64,000 nucleotides of DNA, taken from NCBI RefSeq assembly GCF_023168165.1, contig NZ_BQYJ01000008.1:117387-181386 (forward strand). The letters are read 5' to 3'. How positions within the stretch are numbered: the first letter of the stretch is position 1; each line of letters begins with the position of its first letter. Shown piece after piece: positions 48,609 to 60,614 of the stretch. Origin of the DNA: Niallia sp. NCCP-28. Lineage in GTDB: Bacteria; Bacillota; Bacilli; Bacillales; Cytobacillaceae. The notes below the pieces were generated by a model that saw only the letters and a list, made by a program, of their open reading frames with translations, was not told where the DNA came from and ran no database searches. Position numbers and translations under genes: made by a program.

Positions 48609-50144
48609 TTAATGTTTGAAATGTCTTACTCCAGTTAAGACCATCGCAATCCCATATTCGTTAGCTTTTTTAATAGAATCTTCATCTCTGATACTTCCGC
48701 CTGTTTGAATAATCGCTGTAATTCCAGCTTTAGCAGCAGCTTCTACTGTATCATCCATTGGGAAAAACGCATCTGAAGCAAGAACTGCTCCAACACTTTT
48801 TTCTCCAGCTTGTTCTAACGCAATTTTTGCTGCTCCAACACGGTTCATTTGTCCTGCACCAATGCCTAATGTCATATCTTTATCATTAACAACGATTGCA
48901 TTTGATTTAACATGTTTTACAATTTTCCAGCCAAATTTTAAAGCTTCCCATTCCTCATCTGTTGGTTTCTTTTCTGTTGGAATAGAGATTGTTGCATCGT
49001 CTAATGTGTAGCGGTCAAAGTCTTGTGTAAGCAATCCGCCTTCAATAGAAGTAAATTTCATTTCATTTGTATTTGCAGCATCAAAAGGAATAGTCAGTAA
49101 ACGCAAGTTCTTTTTCCCTTTTAAAATAGTTAATGCTTCTTCAGAGAAAGATGGAGCGATGATGATTTCCAAGAAAATTTCATGAAGTTTTTTTGCTGTC
49201 TCCGCATCCACTTCTCTATTTAATGCAATAATGCCGCCGAAGATAGAAACTGGGTCTGCTGCAAATGCTTTTGAAAATGCTGCAAAAATATCAGATCCTG
49301 TTCCTACTCCACAAGGGTTGCTATGTTTTATTGCTACTGCTGCAGGTTCTGTAAATTCTTTTACAATTTGAATAGCTGCATCAGCGTCATTAATATTATT
49401 GTAAGATAGCTCTTTCCCGTGTAATTGTTCCGCATTTGCGATGGAGAACGCTGATCCTAGTGGCCTCCGGTAAAATGCCGCTTTTTGATGAGGGTTTTCG
49501 CCATAGCGCAACGATTGTGCTAATTCATATGTTACTGTTAATTTCTCTGGCGTACTTTCTTCTGTCAATTCTGTCATATATTGTGCAATCATTGCATCAT
49601 AGCTAGCTGTATGACGGAATACCTTTGCCGCAAGTCTGCGTCTTGTTTCAAATGTTACTTCATCCTTGTTTTTTAACTCTTCTATAACCGTTACGTAATC
49701 ACTAGGATCAACTACTACTGTTACATACTGATGATTTTTTGCAGAAGCACGGAGCATAGTCGGTCCGCCAATATCAATATTTTCAATTGCATCTTCCACT
49801 GTTACATCTGGTTTAGCTATTGTCTGTTGAAAAGGATAAAGATTTACACAAACAATCTGAATTGGATCAATTTTATGTTCATTTAATTGCTCCTGATGAC
49901 TTGGTTCGTCAAATTTTGCAAGCAAGCCGCCATGAATATATGGATTTAATGTTTTAACTCTGCCTTCTAAAATTTCAGGAAATCCTGTTACATCACTTAC
50001 ACCTAATACAGGAATGCCGCTGTCTTGGATAGCCTTTTTTGTACCGCCCGTTGAAATTAACTCATACCCTAATTCATGAAGTTCTTTAGCAAAATCTGTA
50101 ATGCCTGTTTTGTCCGATACGCTTATTAACGCCCTTTTTTTCAT
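48609..50144 (-). CDS. purH: Bifunctional AICAR transformylase / IMP cyclohydrolase PurH
   Basis: 511 aa (B. subtilis 512). The N-terminal IMP cyclohydrolase domain ([17 protein letters not shown]) is followed by the AICAR transformylase domain with KHSNPCG and [15 protein letters not shown]. It catalyses the last two steps of IMP synthesis. It follows purN after about 80 nt and precedes purD. Confidence 0.97.
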   Translation of the reverse strand: MKKRALISVSDKTGITDFAKELHELGYELISTGGTKKAIQDSGIPVLGVSDVTGFPEILEGRVKTLNPYIHGGLLAKFDEPSHQEQLNEHKIDPIQIVCVNLYPFQQTIAKPDVTVEDAIENIDIGGPTMLRASAKNHQYVTVVVDPSDYVTVIEELKNKDEVTFETRRRLAAKVFRHTASYDAMIAQYMTELTEESTPEKLTVTYELAQSLRYGENPHQKAAFYRRPLGSAFSIANAEQLHGKELSYNNINDADAAIQIVKEFTEPAAVAIKHSNPCGVGTGSDIFAAFSKAFAADPVSIFGGIIALNREVDAETAKKLHEIFLEIIIAPSFSEEALTILKGKKNLRLLTIPFDAANTNEMKFTSIEGGLLTQDFDRYTLDDATISIPTEKKPTDEEWEALKFGWKIVKHVKSNAIVVNDKDMTLGIGAGQMNRVGAAKIALEQAGEKSVGAVLASDAFFPMDDTVEAAAKAGITAIIQTGGSIRDEDSIKKANEYGIAMVLTGVRHFKH

Positions 50145-50223
50145 GTTGTTTTTCCCCCAAAAATTAATATGTAACGCATTTTGCTAGTTCATAACACAGA
50201 ATCGTTAGAGTTCCCTGTTCTTG

Positions 50224-50784
50224 CTAAATAATGGTTTTAATCGTTTTAGGATAAAGCACATGTTCCAATGCATGAATTTTTTCTTGCAGACTTTCTTTTG
50301 TTTCATTAGCTGCAATGCTAATTTCCTGTTGTGCAATAATAGGACCTGTATCCATTCCTTCATCTACATAATGTACGGTTACGCCTGTTTGCTGTACTTC
50401 TGCTTCTAGAGCTTGTCCAATCGCATCTTTTCCCGGAAACTGCGGAAGTAAAGAAGGATGAATATTGACTATTTTTTGCGAATATGACTCCAAAAGCGTT
50501 TTACCAATCAAACGCATATAACCAGCTAATATAATCAGCTCTACCTCATTTGCCTGCAATTCTTTTAATATAGCTTCTTCAAATTCTTGTTTGTTTACAT
50601 AGTCACTCGCAGTAAAAACAAAGGAAGGAATATCATGTTTTTTTGCTCTTTCAATTACGTATGCTTCCTTTTTGTCGCAAACCAATAATCTAATATGTGC
50701 CTGTAACTCTTTCGACTCCACTGCATCAACGATTGCTTGAAAGTTCGACCCGCTGCCTGATGCAAAAATAGCAATATTCTTCAT
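50224..50784 (-). CDS. purN: Phosphoribosylglycinamide formyltransferase PurN
   Basis: 186 aa (B. subtilis 195). The formyltransferase fold has FASGSGSNFQAIVDA at the phosphate site and the catalytic NIHPSLLPQFPG (Asn, His) with Asp in DEGMDTGPII. It transfers formyl from 10-formyl-tetrahydrofolate to GAR. It starts 20 nt after purM. Confidence 0.97.
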   Translation of the reverse strand: MKNIAIFASGSGSNFQAIVDAVESKELQAHIRLLVCDKKEAYVIERAKKHDIPSFVFTASDYVNKQEFEEAILKELQANEVELIILAGYMRLIGKTLLESYSQKIVNIHPSLLPQFPGKDAIGQALEAEVQQTGVTVHYVDEGMDTGPIIAQQEISIAANETKESLQEKIHALEHVLYPKTIKTII

Positions 50785-50804
50785 TTCATTTCCTCCGCTA
50801 TTAT

Positions 50805-51833
50805 TTAAAAGACGATATTAATTTGTCCGTCTCCTGTCACTTTGCCAATTGTATATGCCTTTTCTCCAATACTAGCAAAATGAGCTAAAGCCTCTTCTTC
50901 TACTGCTTGATCTACAGCTACAACCATTCCTGTTCCCATATTAAAGATATTATACATTTCTTTGCGCTCTAGTTTTCCAATGGATTGCATTAATTCAAAA
51001 ACCGCTGGCACTTCCCAGTTGCTTTCATAAAGTTCCATCCCTAATCCATCTTTTAACATTCTTGGGATATTTTCAATGAATCCGCCACCAGTAATATGAG
51101 CTAGGCCTTTAATTTCGAATTGCTTTAGTGCAGACAATACAGATTTCACATAGATTTTCGTCGGTTTCAACAATTCTTCACCTAATGTGCATCCCAATTC
51201 ATCCACATAATCAGTTAGAGACATTTTTGCTTCCTCTAAAAATAGTTTTCTAACCAATGAATAGCCATTGCTGTGAATACCGCTTGAAGCTAGTCCAATC
51301 AATACATCTCCAGGCTTGATATTCTCCCCTGTAATCAATTGGTCTTTTTCACAAGCACCAACAGCAAACCCTGCTAAATCATACTCTTCTTCACTATACA
51401 TCCCAGGCATTTCAGCTGTTTCTCCGCCAACTAAGGCACTGCCAGCTTGCTCACAGCCTTCTGCAATTCCTTTAACAATTGCTTCAATTTTTGCTGGCTC
51501 TGCTTTTCCACAAGCAATATAATCAAGGAAATAAATTGGTTCTGCTCCTTGCACCACAATATCATTTACACACATTGCCACAGCATCAATTCCAATGGTA
51601 TCATGTCTGTCCATCATAAATGCAAGCATCAATTTTGTTCCAACACCATCTGTTCCCGAAACCAATACAGGATTTTTCAAATTTAAAACAGATAAATCAA
51701 ACATACCGCCAAATCCGCCAAGTCCGCCCATAACACCTGGTCTCATTGTTTTCTTTACATGTTTTTTCATTCTTGTTACAGCTTCATATCCTGCTTCAAT
51801 ATTAACTCCTGCCTGTTTATAAGCTTCAGCCAT
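50805..51833 (-). CDS. purM: AIR synthetase PurM
   Basis: 342 aa (B. subtilis 346). ATP-dependent cyclisation of FGAM to AIR. Seen: [16 protein letters not shown] opening, [22 protein letters not shown] and [15 protein letters not shown]. It is separated from purF by 150 bp with two terminator-like hairpins, so it begins a second segment of the operon. Confidence 0.97.
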   Translation of the reverse strand: MAEAYKQAGVNIEAGYEAVTRMKKHVKKTMRPGVMGGLGGFGGMFDLSVLNLKNPVLVSGTDGVGTKLMLAFMMDRHDTIGIDAVAMCVNDIVVQGAEPIYFLDYIACGKAEPAKIEAIVKGIAEGCEQAGSALVGGETAEMPGMYSEEEYDLAGFAVGACEKDQLITGENIKPGDVLIGLASSGIHSNGYSLVRKLFLEEAKMSLTDYVDELGCTLGEELLKPTKIYVKSVLSALKQFEIKGLAHITGGGFIENIPRMLKDGLGMELYESNWEVPAVFELMQSIGKLERKEMYNIFNMGTGMVVAVDQAVEEEALAHFASIGEKAYTIGKVTGDGQINIVF

Positions 51834-51898
51834 CTTAATCCTCCTATGATTAAAACAAATCCAAATTTCGTATTATTCCATTTTTTGCAGCTAAAAAA

Positions 51899-51954
51899 AC
51901 TCTTCCTGCTAGAGTATTTTTTCAAAAGAAAAGCGACATCCCAACATGCCGCTT
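51899..51954 (-). terminator. Tandem terminator-like hairpins between purF and purM
   Basis: Minus-strand hairpin 1: a 9-bp stem (51954-51946 with 51939-51931, one G-U) then TTTTCTTTT. Hairpin 2: a 5-bp stem (51915-51911 with 51903-51899) then seven T. Both lie inside the operon. They could lower transcription of purMNHD or generate processed mRNA ends. Confidence 0.6.
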
Positions 51955-51983
51955 TTTCTTTTTTCTATAAACCATTCCACCTA

Positions 51984-53396
51984 TTACACTTTTTCATATG
52001 GATGCAGTGTCGATGGGTAAATTTCTGTAGGGTATTTTCCTGTAAAGCATGCTAAACAATGCCCTTTTGTTTCCCCTTCATCGGTTCTGCCAATTGCATC
52101 AATCATTCCTTCAGTGCTTAAGAATATTAAAGAATCTGCTCCAATTAATTCGCGGAGCTCTTCCACAGAATATTTGGAGGCAATCAGTTCTTCTTTTGTT
52201 GATGTGTCAATTCCATAGAAACATGGATTTTTAATTGGTGGTGAACTAATTAATACATGCACTTCTGTTGCTCCCGCTTCACGAAGCATTGTAACAATTC
52301 TTTTGCTTGTAGTACCACGAACGATAGAATCATCTACCATAATAACCCGTTTTCCTTCTACTACACCGCGGACAGGAGAAAGTTTCATTTTAACTCCTTG
52401 TTCTCTTAATGATTGGGAAGGCTGGATAAATGTTCTTCCAACATAACGGTTTTTAATCAGGCCTAATTCATATGGAATGCCTGTAGCTTCTGCATAACCA
52501 ATCGCTGCAGAAATGCTGGAATCCGGCACCCCTGTTACAACATCTGCCTCTATCGGCGCTTCTGATGCAAGACGTTTCCCTAAATTCTTGCGGGCTGTAT
52601 GAACATTTATGCCATTAATATTGCTGTCAGGTCTGGAAAAATAGACATATTCCATGGCGCACATGGCATTATTAGATGCTACAGAAAACATTTCAGAACG
52701 GAAACCATTATCATCAATAATCAGCAGTTCTCCAGGCAAAACATCACGGATAAATTCAGCGCCTACTACATCAAATGCACATGTTTCCGATGCTACTACG
52801 TAACCATTCCCTAATTTCCCTAAAGAAAGTGGTCTCATGCCATTTGGATCTAGAGCAACCATTAACTCTGTTTCCGTCATAATTAAGAAGGCATATGCAC
52901 CTTTTACCATCGTCAATGCGTTTTTCACACGCTCATTAAATGCTTGAAATCCGCCTCTTCTAATTAGATGGGCCACAACTTCTGTATCGGAACTTGTTTG
53001 AAAAATGCTTCCCTGTGCTTCCAATTGGCTTTTTAATGCTGTTGCATTCACTAAATTTCCATTATGGGCAAGTGCCATACTGCCGCTTTGGAAGTGAAAG
53101 AGCAAAGGCTGAACATTCTCATAACCGCCGCCGCCTGCTGTCGCATATCGAACATGGCCAATAGCAGCTTTTCCAGTTAATTCTTTTATTGCTTCTTGAG
53201 TAAATATCTCTGAAACCAGGCCTTCGCCTTTCATTCCTTTCAGCTGTTTTCCATCTGTTGCCACAATGCCTGTGCCTTCCTGGCCTCGATGCTGCAGGCT
53301 ATGAAGACCATAATAAGTTACTTGGGCAGCATCTTCATGCCCCCAAACGCCAAATACCCCACATTCTTCATTTAAGCCTCTTATTTCAGCAAGCAT
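51984..53396 (-). CDS. purF: Amidophosphoribosyltransferase PurF
   Basis: 470 aa (B. subtilis 476). The first step of purine synthesis. The 11-residue propeptide ends before the catalytic Cys12 ([10 protein letters not shown]), so it is processed as in B. subtilis. The oxygen-labile iron-sulfur cluster cysteines appear in AMCAMEY, NPCFYG and HCLACF. The PRPP motif [13 protein letters not shown] is intact. The gene overlaps purL by 16 nt. Confidence 0.97.
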   Translation of the reverse strand: MLAEIRGLNEECGVFGVWGHEDAAQVTYYGLHSLQHRGQEGTGIVATDGKQLKGMKGEGLVSEIFTQEAIKELTGKAAIGHVRYATAGGGGYENVQPLLFHFQSGSMALAHNGNLVNATALKSQLEAQGSIFQTSSDTEVVAHLIRRGGFQAFNERVKNALTMVKGAYAFLIMTETELMVALDPNGMRPLSLGKLGNGYVVASETCAFDVVGAEFIRDVLPGELLIIDDNGFRSEMFSVASNNAMCAMEYVYFSRPDSNINGINVHTARKNLGKRLASEAPIEADVVTGVPDSSISAAIGYAEATGIPYELGLIKNRYVGRTFIQPSQSLREQGVKMKLSPVRGVVEGKRVIMVDDSIVRGTTSKRIVTMLREAGATEVHVLISSPPIKNPCFYGIDTSTKEELIASKYSVEELRELIGADSLIFLSTEGMIDAIGRTDEGETKGHCLACFTGKYPTEIYPSTLHPYEKV

Positions 53397-55597
53397 GGAA
53401 TTGCCCCTCTCCAGGCAGCTTCTAATAAGTCTACCTGTTCATTAATCAGAATATCTTCCCCTTGGCTAATGGTAAGTGTGGCTGTATTCGTCACTTCTCC
53501 AATTAATTGTGCAGAAACTAATTGTTCAAACTTAGCTTTATTTTCTGGTTTAACAGAAAGTAAAAATCTTGATTGTGTCTCACTGAATAATGCTGCTGCT
53601 GGTGTGCCATCCACTTGAATATCGGCACCCAATCCTTTGGAGCCAAATAAACTTTCAGCAGCTGCAACCGCAAATCCGCCTTCTGCCAAATCATGTGCTG
53701 ATTCTACTACACCTGCACGAATTGCTTCTAATACCATAGATTGACATGCTTTTTCTTTTTCTAAATCCAATACAGGAGCTTTTCCGGAAATAGAACCTTC
53801 TACCATCTTCTGCAGCTCGCTTCCACCAAACTCTTCCTTCGTTTCGCCAAGAAGATAAATAAGGTCTCCTGCATTTTTGAATGCTTGTGTAGTAATATGG
53901 TCTATATCTTTTATTAAGCCAACCATGCCAATTACTGGTGTTGGATAAATAGCCGTTCCATTTGTTTCATTATATAAAGACACATTCCCGCCGATGACTG
54001 GGGCATTTAAGGCAAGGCACGCTTCACTGATTCCATCAGCCGCCTTTTCAATCTGCCAGAAGATTTCTGGTTTTTCTGGATTTCCAAAGTTTAAGTTATC
54101 TGTAATCGCCAATGGCTCCCCACCGGAACATACGATATTTCTTGCTGCTTCTGCAACCGCAATTTTACCGCCTGTTTCAGGATCAAGATATAGGTAACGA
54201 GCATTACAATCTGTTGTCATCGCTAATGCCTTTTTAGTGCCACGAATACGAACAACCGCTGCATCAGAGCCCGGGGCTACTACCGTATTTGTACGAACCA
54301 TATAATCATACTGATCATAAACCCATTCTTTGCTTGAAATAGTTGGCTGCTTTAATAAATCAGCTAATGTTTCCCCATAATTTTCAATAGCAGGAACACT
54401 ACTTTCCATTGCTTGGAACTCACGGAAATACTGTGGTTCTTTTGATGGCTTATGATAAACTGGAGCATCTTCTGCTAATGCATCAGCAGGAACATTTGCC
54501 ACTACTTCTCCTTTATGAAGAAGACGAAGCATTTTATCGTCTGTTACTACTCCAATTGATACTGCTTCTAAATCATATTTATAGAAAAGGTCTTTTATTT
54601 CTTGTTCTCTTCCTTTTTTCACAACAATCAGCATGCGTTCTTGTGATTCAGAAAGCATCATTTCATATGCCGTCATTCCTGTTTCACGCTGTGGCACTAA
54701 ATCTAAATTCATTTCAATTCCTGAACCAGCTTTACTTGCCATTTCTGCACTTGAACTTGCAAGACCTGCAGCTCCCATATCCTGAATTCCTACTAATGCA
54801 TCTGACTGAATTAATTCTAAACATGCTTCTAACAGCAGCTTTTCCATAAATGGATCTCCAACTTGAACTGCTGGACGTTTTTCATCGGAATTCTCTGTTA
54901 GCTCTTCCGAAGCAAATGTTGCACCATGGATGCCATCTCGGCCAGTTTTGGCACCAACATACATTACTGTATTGCCGACACCGTGTGCTTGCCCTTTTTT
55001 AATGTCTTCATGATTAATTAATCCTACACACATAGCATTAACAAGTGGATTGCCAGCATAAGAACTGTCAAATGCTATTTCTCCGCCAACCGTTGGAATT
55101 CCAATACAATTTCCATATCCTGCAATCCCTGCAACCACTTCTTTAAATAAATATTTTGTGCGTTCATTGTCTAATTCGCCAAAACGCAAAGAGTTGAGAA
55201 TAGCAATTGGTCTTGCGCCCATAGAGAATACATCACGGATAATTCCGCCTACCCCAGTTGCAGCCCCTTGATATGGTTCAATTGCTGATGGATGGTTGTG
55301 GCTTTCAATTTTAAAGGCTACCGCTTGGCCATCGCCAATATCAACAATTCCCGCACCTTCTCCAGGACCTTGTAATACTTGTGGACCTGTCGTTGGGAAT
55401 TTTTTTAGAACAGGCTTTGAATTTTTATAGCTGCAATGTTCTGACCACATAACAGAAAACAAACCAGTCTCTGTATAATTAGGAAGTCGGCCTAGAATTT
55501 TCTCTACCATCGCAAATTCTTCGTCCGTTACACCCATCTGTTTGTAAATTTCTTCTGTTTTAATTTGTTCTGGACTTGGCTCAAGCATTAACGACAT
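53381..55597 (-). CDS. purL: FGAM synthase large subunit PurL
   Basis: 738 aa (B. subtilis 742). The small-type PurL of the PurLQS complex, with [26 protein letters not shown] and two AIRS-type repeats. It converts FGAR to FGAM using ammonia from PurQ. It overlaps purQ by 17 nt and purF by 16 nt. Confidence 0.97.
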   Translation of the reverse strand: MSLMLEPSPEQIKTEEIYKQMGVTDEEFAMVEKILGRLPNYTETGLFSVMWSEHCSYKNSKPVLKKFPTTGPQVLQGPGEGAGIVDIGDGQAVAFKIESHNHPSAIEPYQGAATGVGGIIRDVFSMGARPIAILNSLRFGELDNERTKYLFKEVVAGIAGYGNCIGIPTVGGEIAFDSSYAGNPLVNAMCVGLINHEDIKKGQAHGVGNTVMYVGAKTGRDGIHGATFASEELTENSDEKRPAVQVGDPFMEKLLLEACLELIQSDALVGIQDMGAAGLASSSAEMASKAGSGIEMNLDLVPQRETGMTAYEMMLSESQERMLIVVKKGREQEIKDLFYKYDLEAVSIGVVTDDKMLRLLHKGEVVANVPADALAEDAPVYHKPSKEPQYFREFQAMESSVPAIENYGETLADLLKQPTISSKEWVYDQYDYMVRTNTVVAPGSDAAVVRIRGTKKALAMTTDCNARYLYLDPETGGKIAVAEAARNIVCSGGEPLAITDNLNFGNPEKPEIFWQIEKAADGISEACLALNAPVIGGNVSLYNETNGTAIYPTPVIGMVGLIKDIDHITTQAFKNAGDLIYLLGETKEEFGGSELQKMVEGSISGKAPVLDLEKEKACQSMVLEAIRAGVVESAHDLAEGGFAVAAAESLFGSKGLGADIQVDGTPAAALFSETQSRFLLSVKPENKAKFEQLVSAQLIGEVTNTATLTISQGEDILINEQVDLLEAAWRGAIPCLLK

Positions 55598-56267
55598 TTG
55601 CTTCCCTCCACTGTTTAACGATTGATTGGAATATTTTCAGACCATCTGCTCCACCTAACAGCTCATCGACCGCTCTTTCAGGGTGTGGCATCATTCCGAG
55701 GACATTTCCCTTTTCATTTATAATTCCTGCAATATTTTCTAAGCTTCCATTTGGATTTTCACCATTATAAGTAAAAATAATTTGATTATTTTCTTTTAAT
55801 TTGACAAGTGTTTCCTCATCGCAATAGTAGTTTCCTTCACCATGCGCAATTGGAACTGTGATCACTTCTTCTTCCTCATATACGGAAGAAAACATCGATT
55901 GGTTATTTGTTACCTTTAATTCCACAGGACGGCAAATAAATTTTAAACGATCATTTCTTCTCATCGCACCTGGCAGAAGTCCTGCCTCCAGCAAAATCTG
56001 AAATCCATTGCATACACCTAGTACTGGTTTTCCTGCTTCTGCTGCTTTCACAACTTCTTTCATCACATTACTGAATCTGGCAATTGCACCCGTACGCAAA
56101 TAATCTCCATATGAGAATCCGCCTGGCAGCAGAATTCCGTCAAATCCTTCCAAGCTTTCAGCATCATGCCAAACGTATTCTACTTCTTCCCCTAACTCAT
56201 CCTTAATTGCATGAAACATGTCGACATCACAATTGGATCCCGGAAATACGATTACTGCGAATTTCAC
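55581..56267 (-). CDS. purQ: FGAM synthase glutaminase subunit PurQ
   Basis: 228 aa (B. subtilis 227). Class I glutamine amidotransferase with the nucleophile Cys in [17 protein letters not shown] and the His-Glu pair in [10 protein letters not shown]. It supplies ammonia to PurL. The ATG overlaps the purS stop by ATGA. Confidence 0.97.
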   Translation of the reverse strand: MKFAVIVFPGSNCDVDMFHAIKDELGEEVEYVWHDAESLEGFDGILLPGGFSYGDYLRTGAIARFSNVMKEVVKAAEAGKPVLGVCNGFQILLEAGLLPGAMRRNDRLKFICRPVELKVTNNQSMFSSVYEEEEVITVPIAHGEGNYYCDEETLVKLKENNQIIFTYNGENPNGSLENIAGIINEKGNVLGMMPHPERAVDELLGGADGLKIFQSIVKQWREANVVNA

Positions 56268-56518
56268 AGTGCAACAACCTCCTCAATCTCATAGCTATAG
56301 TCCTCAATTACTGTATTCGCCAATAATTTTTCGCACATTTCTTTTACAACTTCATCAATATTTTTTTCTGACTTTTCAATTGTCAGTTCCAAGTATTTTC
56401 CGATGCGTACATCACTCACTTCTTTATAGTCCAACGAATGCAAAGAACCTTTCACAGCATTTCCTTGTGGATCTAATACGCTCTCTCTTAATGTAATGTA
56501 TACTTTAACTTTAAACAT
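56264..56518 (-). CDS. purS: FGAM synthase subunit PurS
   Basis: 84 aa, identical in length to B. subtilis PurS. The opening [20 protein letters not shown] is diagnostic. It bridges PurQ and PurL. Its start lies inside the 3' end of purC (8-nt overlap) with a G-rich SD (GGGGGA) there. Confidence 0.97.
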   Translation of the reverse strand: MFKVKVYITLRESVLDPQGNAVKGSLHSLDYKEVSDVRIGKYLELTIEKSEKNIDEVVKEMCEKLLANTVIEDYSYEIEEVVAL

Positions 56519-57230
56519 GTTGTTGTCCCCCTAATCTAGTTAAAATGTTCTCATATGCCTCTGTTAAGTTTCCTAAATCTCTGCGAAAAACATCTTTATC
56601 CAGTTTTTCATTTGTATTTTTATCCCAAAGTCGACAAGTATCAGGCGAGATTTCATCTGCAAGGAGAACTTCACCATTTTGATCTTTTCCAAACTCTAAT
56701 TTAAAATCTATTAATTGAATGCCTAATTTTGAGAAAAAGCTGCTAAGTACTTTGTTTACTTCCAATGCTCTCTTTTTCAGCAGCACAACTTCTTCTGATT
56801 CAGCAAGTTTTAGCTCTTCGATATGGGCTTCGATAATTAGCGGATCGCCTAATGCATCATCTTTATAATAAAATTCAACAATTGGCTTCGATAAAGGAAG
56901 TCCCTCTTTTATTCCTAATCTTTTTGAAAAACTGCCTGCTGCAACATTCCTAACTACTACCTCTAATGGAATAATGCTTACTTTTTTTACCAACTGTTCT
57001 GTTTCGGAAATTCTCTCCACAAAATGCGATTGAATTCCTAATTCTTGTAGCTTTAAAAATAATAAACTAGTAATCTCATTATTTAAGCGGCCTTTTCCAG
57101 TTATATCCGCTTTTTTTTCGCCATTAAAGGCTGTTGCAGAGTCCTTATATTCCAACCAAACGATATTATCATCATTGGTTCCATATACTCTTTTTGCTTT
57201 TCCTTCATACAATAAAGCTCTCTTTTCCAT
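56511..57230 (-). CDS. purC: SAICAR synthetase PurC
   Basis: 239 aa (B. subtilis 241) from the ATG at 57230, with AAGGAGA 8 nt upstream; a longer reading from 57296 is not supported by an SD. Seen: LLYEGKAKRVY, EVVVRNVAAGSFSKR and DEISPDTCRLWD. It condenses CAIR with aspartate. The 129-bp gap from purB holds a weak inverted repeat without a T-run. Confidence 0.96.
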   Translation of the reverse strand: MEKRALLYEGKAKRVYGTNDDNIVWLEYKDSATAFNGEKKADITGKGRLNNEITSLLFLKLQELGIQSHFVERISETEQLVKKVSIIPLEVVVRNVAAGSFSKRLGIKEGLPLSKPIVEFYYKDDALGDPLIIEAHIEELKLAESEEVVLLKKRALEVNKVLSSFFSKLGIQLIDFKLEFGKDQNGEVLLADEISPDTCRLWDKNTNEKLDKDVFRRDLGNLTEAYENILTRLGGQQHV

Positions 57231-57359
57231 TTGAAGAGTCTCCTTATCAAAAAAATTAGGGATAAAACGAAAATCTATAAAACTTAATTTTAGCATGATT
57301 CGAAATTTTCAAACCGCCAGACTCCCTCATCAAGGAAAGAGTCCAGCATTATTTGTTTC

Positions 57360-58652
57360 CTATAGACCAAGACGAGTGAAGATTGTATCAACATGCTTAA
57401 TATGAAAATGGTAATCGAAACAGTCATCAATTTCTTCTTTTGTTAGCTTAGAAGAAATCACTTCATCAGCATCCACCAGTTGACGGAAAGGCACTTGCTT
57501 TTCCCATGATTCCATTGCTCTAGGCTGTACTGTGTCATATGCTTCTTCTCTTGTTAAGCCTTTGTCAATTAGTGCAAGCAATACACGTTGCGAATAAATT
57601 AAGCCTAAAGTGCGATCCATATTTCGTTTCATATTTTCTGGATATACAGTTAAATTCTTTACGATATTGCTAAAGCGGTTCAACATGTAATTTAGCGCAA
57701 TTGTTGCATCTGGAATAATAATGCGCTCTGCGGAAGAATGAGAAATATCTCTTTCATGCCATAATGGAACATTTTCATATGCAGTTAGCATATATCCACG
57801 GATTACTCTTGCAAGACCAGCCATGTTCTCTGATCCGATTGGATTGCGTTTATGCGGCATTGCAGAAGAACCTTTTTGGCCTTTTGCAAAAAATTCTTCT
57901 ACTTCTCTTGTTTCACTTTTTTGCAGTCCACGAATCTCTACAGCAAATTTTTCAATAGAAGTAGCAATTAATGCAAGTGTTGACATATAATCAGCATGGC
58001 GATCACGCTGCAATGTTTGGGTTGAAATTGGCGCTGGTTTTAACCCTAATTGTTCACATACATATTGTTCAACAAATGGATCAATATTTGCATACGTTCC
58101 TACTGCACCTGAAATTTTGCCGTATTCGATGCCAGCAGCAGCAGCTTTAAATCTTTCCAAATTGCGCTTCATTTCTTCATGCCATAAAGCTAACTTCAGG
58201 CCAAACGTAGTTGGTTCTGCATGTACACCATGTGTACGCCCCATCATTACAGTATATTTATGCTCTTGCGCTTTATTTTTTAATACTTCAATGAAGTTTT
58301 CGATATCTTTTAAAATAATTTCATTCGCCTGTCTAATCAAATAAGAAAGTGCTGTATCTACAACATCTGTAGAAGTTAATCCATAGTGCACCCATTTTCT
58401 TTCTTCACCAAGCGTTTCTGAAACTGCTCTTGTAAAAGCAACTACATCATGTCTTGTATCTTGCTCAATTTCTTGGATTCTGTTGATATCAAAAGAAGCA
58501 TTTTCACGAATTTTTTTTACATCTTCTTCTGGGATGTCACCTAGTTTTACCCATGCTTCACAAGCAAGTATTTCTACTTCCAGCCATGCTTGAAAACGAT
58601 TTTCTTCTGTCCAAATTTTGCCCATTTCTGGTCTTGTGTAACGATCGATCAT
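57360..58652 (-). CDS. purB: Adenylosuccinate lyase PurB
   Basis: 430 aa (B. subtilis 431). Fumarase/aspartase superfamily with the signature loop [15 protein letters not shown] and catalytic [15 protein letters not shown]. It acts twice, on SAICAR and on adenylosuccinate in AMP formation. It starts 4 nt after the purK stop codon. Confidence 0.97.
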   Translation of the reverse strand: MIDRYTRPEMGKIWTEENRFQAWLEVEILACEAWVKLGDIPEEDVKKIRENASFDINRIQEIEQDTRHDVVAFTRAVSETLGEERKWVHYGLTSTDVVDTALSYLIRQANEIILKDIENFIEVLKNKAQEHKYTVMMGRTHGVHAEPTTFGLKLALWHEEMKRNLERFKAAAAGIEYGKISGAVGTYANIDPFVEQYVCEQLGLKPAPISTQTLQRDRHADYMSTLALIATSIEKFAVEIRGLQKSETREVEEFFAKGQKGSSAMPHKRNPIGSENMAGLARVIRGYMLTAYENVPLWHERDISHSSAERIIIPDATIALNYMLNRFSNIVKNLTVYPENMKRNMDRTLGLIYSQRVLLALIDKGLTREEAYDTVQPRAMESWEKQVPFRQLVDADEVISSKLTKEEIDDCFDYHFHIKHVDTIFTRLGL

Positions 58653-58655
58653 CTC

Positions 58656-59810
58656 TTATCCTCCGATTTTTTCTGTCTGTAAATTCCATATGTTAGTATT
58701 TTCGATTTCATCTAAAGCAATTTCAACAGATGACCGAAGCAATGTAGCATGCCCCATTTTTCTTTTTTCCTTTGGATCTTCTTTTCCATATAAGTGGATT
58801 TTCCAATCTTGAAGGTCTCCTATTTTGTCGATAATCTGCTCTTGATGTTCCCCTAAAATATTAACCATTACAGCAGGTCTTAGTAGTCTAGTACTAGCAA
58901 GTGGCCAATTGCAGATAGCCCGGATATGCTGTTCAAATTGAGAGGTTTCACAAGCCTCAATTGTATAATGCCCTGAGTTATGTGGTCTTGGAGCCAATTC
59001 ATTAATATAAATTTCATCATTTGCTGCTAAGAACATTTCAACAGCCAATGTACCTGTTAAATTTAGAAATTCTGCTAATTTATTCGCTTTTTCAATCGCT
59101 AATTCTTTTGCATATTCAGTTATTCTTGCAGGAACAATAGACTCATGTAAAATATTATTGATATGGATATTCTCACTTACAGGAAAAACAGTATTTTCGC
59201 CTTTTTGGCTTCTTGTAACGATAACGGATATTTCCTTCTCAAATGGAATCCAGCTCTCTAATACACAACATCCATTATCCAGCAGCAATTCCGCCTCTTC
59301 AATTTGACTGCTTTCCTTTATAACATACTGGCCTTTTCCATCATAACCTCCCCGAGCTGTTTTTAAAACAGCTGGATAGCCTAATTCGGATAAACCTTCT
59401 CTAATATCGATAGGTTCTTCAATTATTTTGTATGGTGCGACTTTAATGCCAGCTTGCTCTATAGCCTGTTTTTCCTTGATGCGATCTTGTGTAATTTCCA
59501 ATAATTCTGATCCTTGAGGCACATTTGCATTTTTTTTCAGCCAATCTAGTGCAGCAGCATCGATGTTTTCAAATTCGTACGTAATAACATCACTTACCTT
59601 GGACAGTTCCTGTATTGCAGTAATGCTATCATATGCATCGACTATTTTATAATCGGCTACTTGCCCACAAGGAGAATCTTCGATCGGATCTAAAACTGCA
59701 ATTCGAAAGCCTTGTGCCTTTGCCGCCAGCGCCATCATTCTTCCTAATTGCCCACCGCCAATAATACCAATTGTCTGGCCTGGCAGAATCATTGAATTAG
59801 ACAAGTTCAT
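58656..59810 (-). CDS. purK: N5-CAIR synthetase PurK
   Basis: 384 aa from the ATG at 59810 (B. subtilis 380); an adjacent GTG (59813) could also be used. ATP-grasp enzyme with [31 protein letters not shown] and [17 protein letters not shown]. It carboxylates AIR to N5-CAIR. The start lies inside purE, an overlap of 14 nt. Confidence 0.96.
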   Translation of the reverse strand: MNLSNSMILPGQTIGIIGGGQLGRMMALAAKAQGFRIAVLDPIEDSPCGQVADYKIVDAYDSITAIQELSKVSDVITYEFENIDAAALDWLKKNANVPQGSELLEITQDRIKEKQAIEQAGIKVAPYKIIEEPIDIREGLSELGYPAVLKTARGGYDGKGQYVIKESSQIEEAELLLDNGCCVLESWIPFEKEISVIVTRSQKGENTVFPVSENIHINNILHESIVPARITEYAKELAIEKANKLAEFLNLTGTLAVEMFLAANDEIYINELAPRPHNSGHYTIEACETSQFEQHIRAICNWPLASTRLLRPAVMVNILGEHQEQIIDKIGDLQDWKIHLYGKEDPKEKRKMGHATLLRSSVEIALDEIENTNIWNLQTEKIGG

Positions 59811-60285
59811 CACTACTTTCTATAACCTCATTTTTCGTTTTTTCTCTTAATTGATTAATTCTTTCTGCCAATGCAAGGTCTGTTGCGCCAATCATTTGTG
59901 CTGCCAGCAGTCCCGCATTTACTGCGCCCGCTTTGCCGATTGCCACCGTTGCGACTGGTACTCCTCCTGGCATTTGAACAATCGATAATAGAGAATCCAG
60001 ACCATTCAGCGCTCTTGACTGAACAGGCACGCCAATAACCGGCAATGTTGTTTTCGCTGCAACCATACCTGGCAGATGCGCCGCTCCTCCCGCTCCTGCA
60101 ATAATCGCTTTAATGCCTCTATCTCTTGCTTCTTCTGCATATTTAAACATTAAATCAGGAGTTCGATGTGCTGAAACCACTTTTTTCTCATAGTTCACTT
60201 CAAGCTGATCTAGAATATCACATGCATGTTTCATTGTTTCCCAATCTGATTTACTTCCCATGATAACGCCAATTTGAGCAGTCAT
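59797..60285 (-). CDS. purE: N5-CAIR mutase PurE
   Basis: 162 aa, identical in length to B. subtilis PurE, from the ATG at 60285 with GGGAGGG upstream. A much longer in-frame reading from 60414 runs through the riboswitch terminator and is not translated. Seen: [21 protein letters not shown] and [11 protein letters not shown]. It moves the carboxyl group of N5-CAIR to C4. It is first gene of the operon, behind a guanine riboswitch. Confidence 0.97.
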   Translation of the reverse strand: MTAQIGVIMGSKSDWETMKHACDILDQLEVNYEKKVVSAHRTPDLMFKYAEEARDRGIKAIIAGAGGAAHLPGMVAAKTTLPVIGVPVQSRALNGLDSLLSIVQMPGGVPVATVAIGKAGAVNAGLLAAQMIGATDLALAERINQLREKTKNEVIESSDELV

Positions 60286-60314
60286 CTTTTCCCTCCCGAT
60301 GAATAAATTACGTA

Positions 60315-60369
60315 TAAAAAGCCCTAGACAGCTGCTTCTACTTATGAGAGAAAGTATCTGTCTAGGGCT
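60315..60369 (-). terminator. Riboswitch-controlled terminator of the pur operon
   Basis: A 12-bp perfect stem (60320-60331 with 60358-60369) is followed on the minus strand by five or six T, about 25 nt before the purE SD. It is the OFF-state hairpin of the guanine riboswitch just upstream. Confidence 0.9.
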
Positions 60370-60421
60370 AATAGAAAGAAAATAAAACAAGCTATTTTCT
60401 TTTGCCGGCATCATTCACTTT

Positions 60422-60492
60422 CCCTCATAGTCCTGCAATTTACGGTTGCTGGGTAGAAACTTATGGGCCATATTCCCAATATTATATGAGGG
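60422..60492 (-). promoter_or_regulatory. Guanine-class purine riboswitch
   Basis: On the minus strand the P1 arms CCCTCATA (60492-60485) and TATGAGGG (60429-60422) enclose the conserved core ATAATATTGGG, AAGTTTCTACC and GGACTATGAGGG. The C in GACTAT (position 74 equivalent) indicates guanine/hypoxanthine rather than adenine binding. Ligand binding should favour the downstream terminator and stop the operon. Confidence 0.95.
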
Positions 60493-60537
60493 CTATTAAA
60501 TTTTTAAATTTGTTTTTTGTTTGTTTAACACTATATC

Positions 60538-60567
60538 ATATTAACAAGCAATTTCATAAATTGTCAA
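60538..60567 (-). promoter_or_regulatory. Promoter of the purine operon
   Basis: TTGACA (60567-60562), an 18-bp spacer and TAATAT (60543-60538) on the minus strand. Transcription starts about 40 nt before the riboswitch aptamer. Confidence 0.8.
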
Positions 60568-60570
60568 CAA

Positions 60571-60610
60571 AAAAATCGAACAATTAAACTTTCTTTACAT
60601 TTAATGTTCG
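60571..60610. promoter_or_regulatory. PurR operator (paired PurBoxes)
   Basis: On the minus strand ACGAACATT (core CGAA at 60610-60607) and ATTGTTCGATTTT (core TTCG at 60580-60577) form the inverted pair typical of PurBoxes, just upstream of the -35. The cores are 26 bp apart. PurR binds here when PRPP is low. Confidence 0.8.
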
Positions 60611-60614
60611 TGAT

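Noticed and set aside
57300..57350. Inverted repeat between purB and purC considered as a terminator
   Set aside because: Only five continuous pairs and no T-run on the minus strand.
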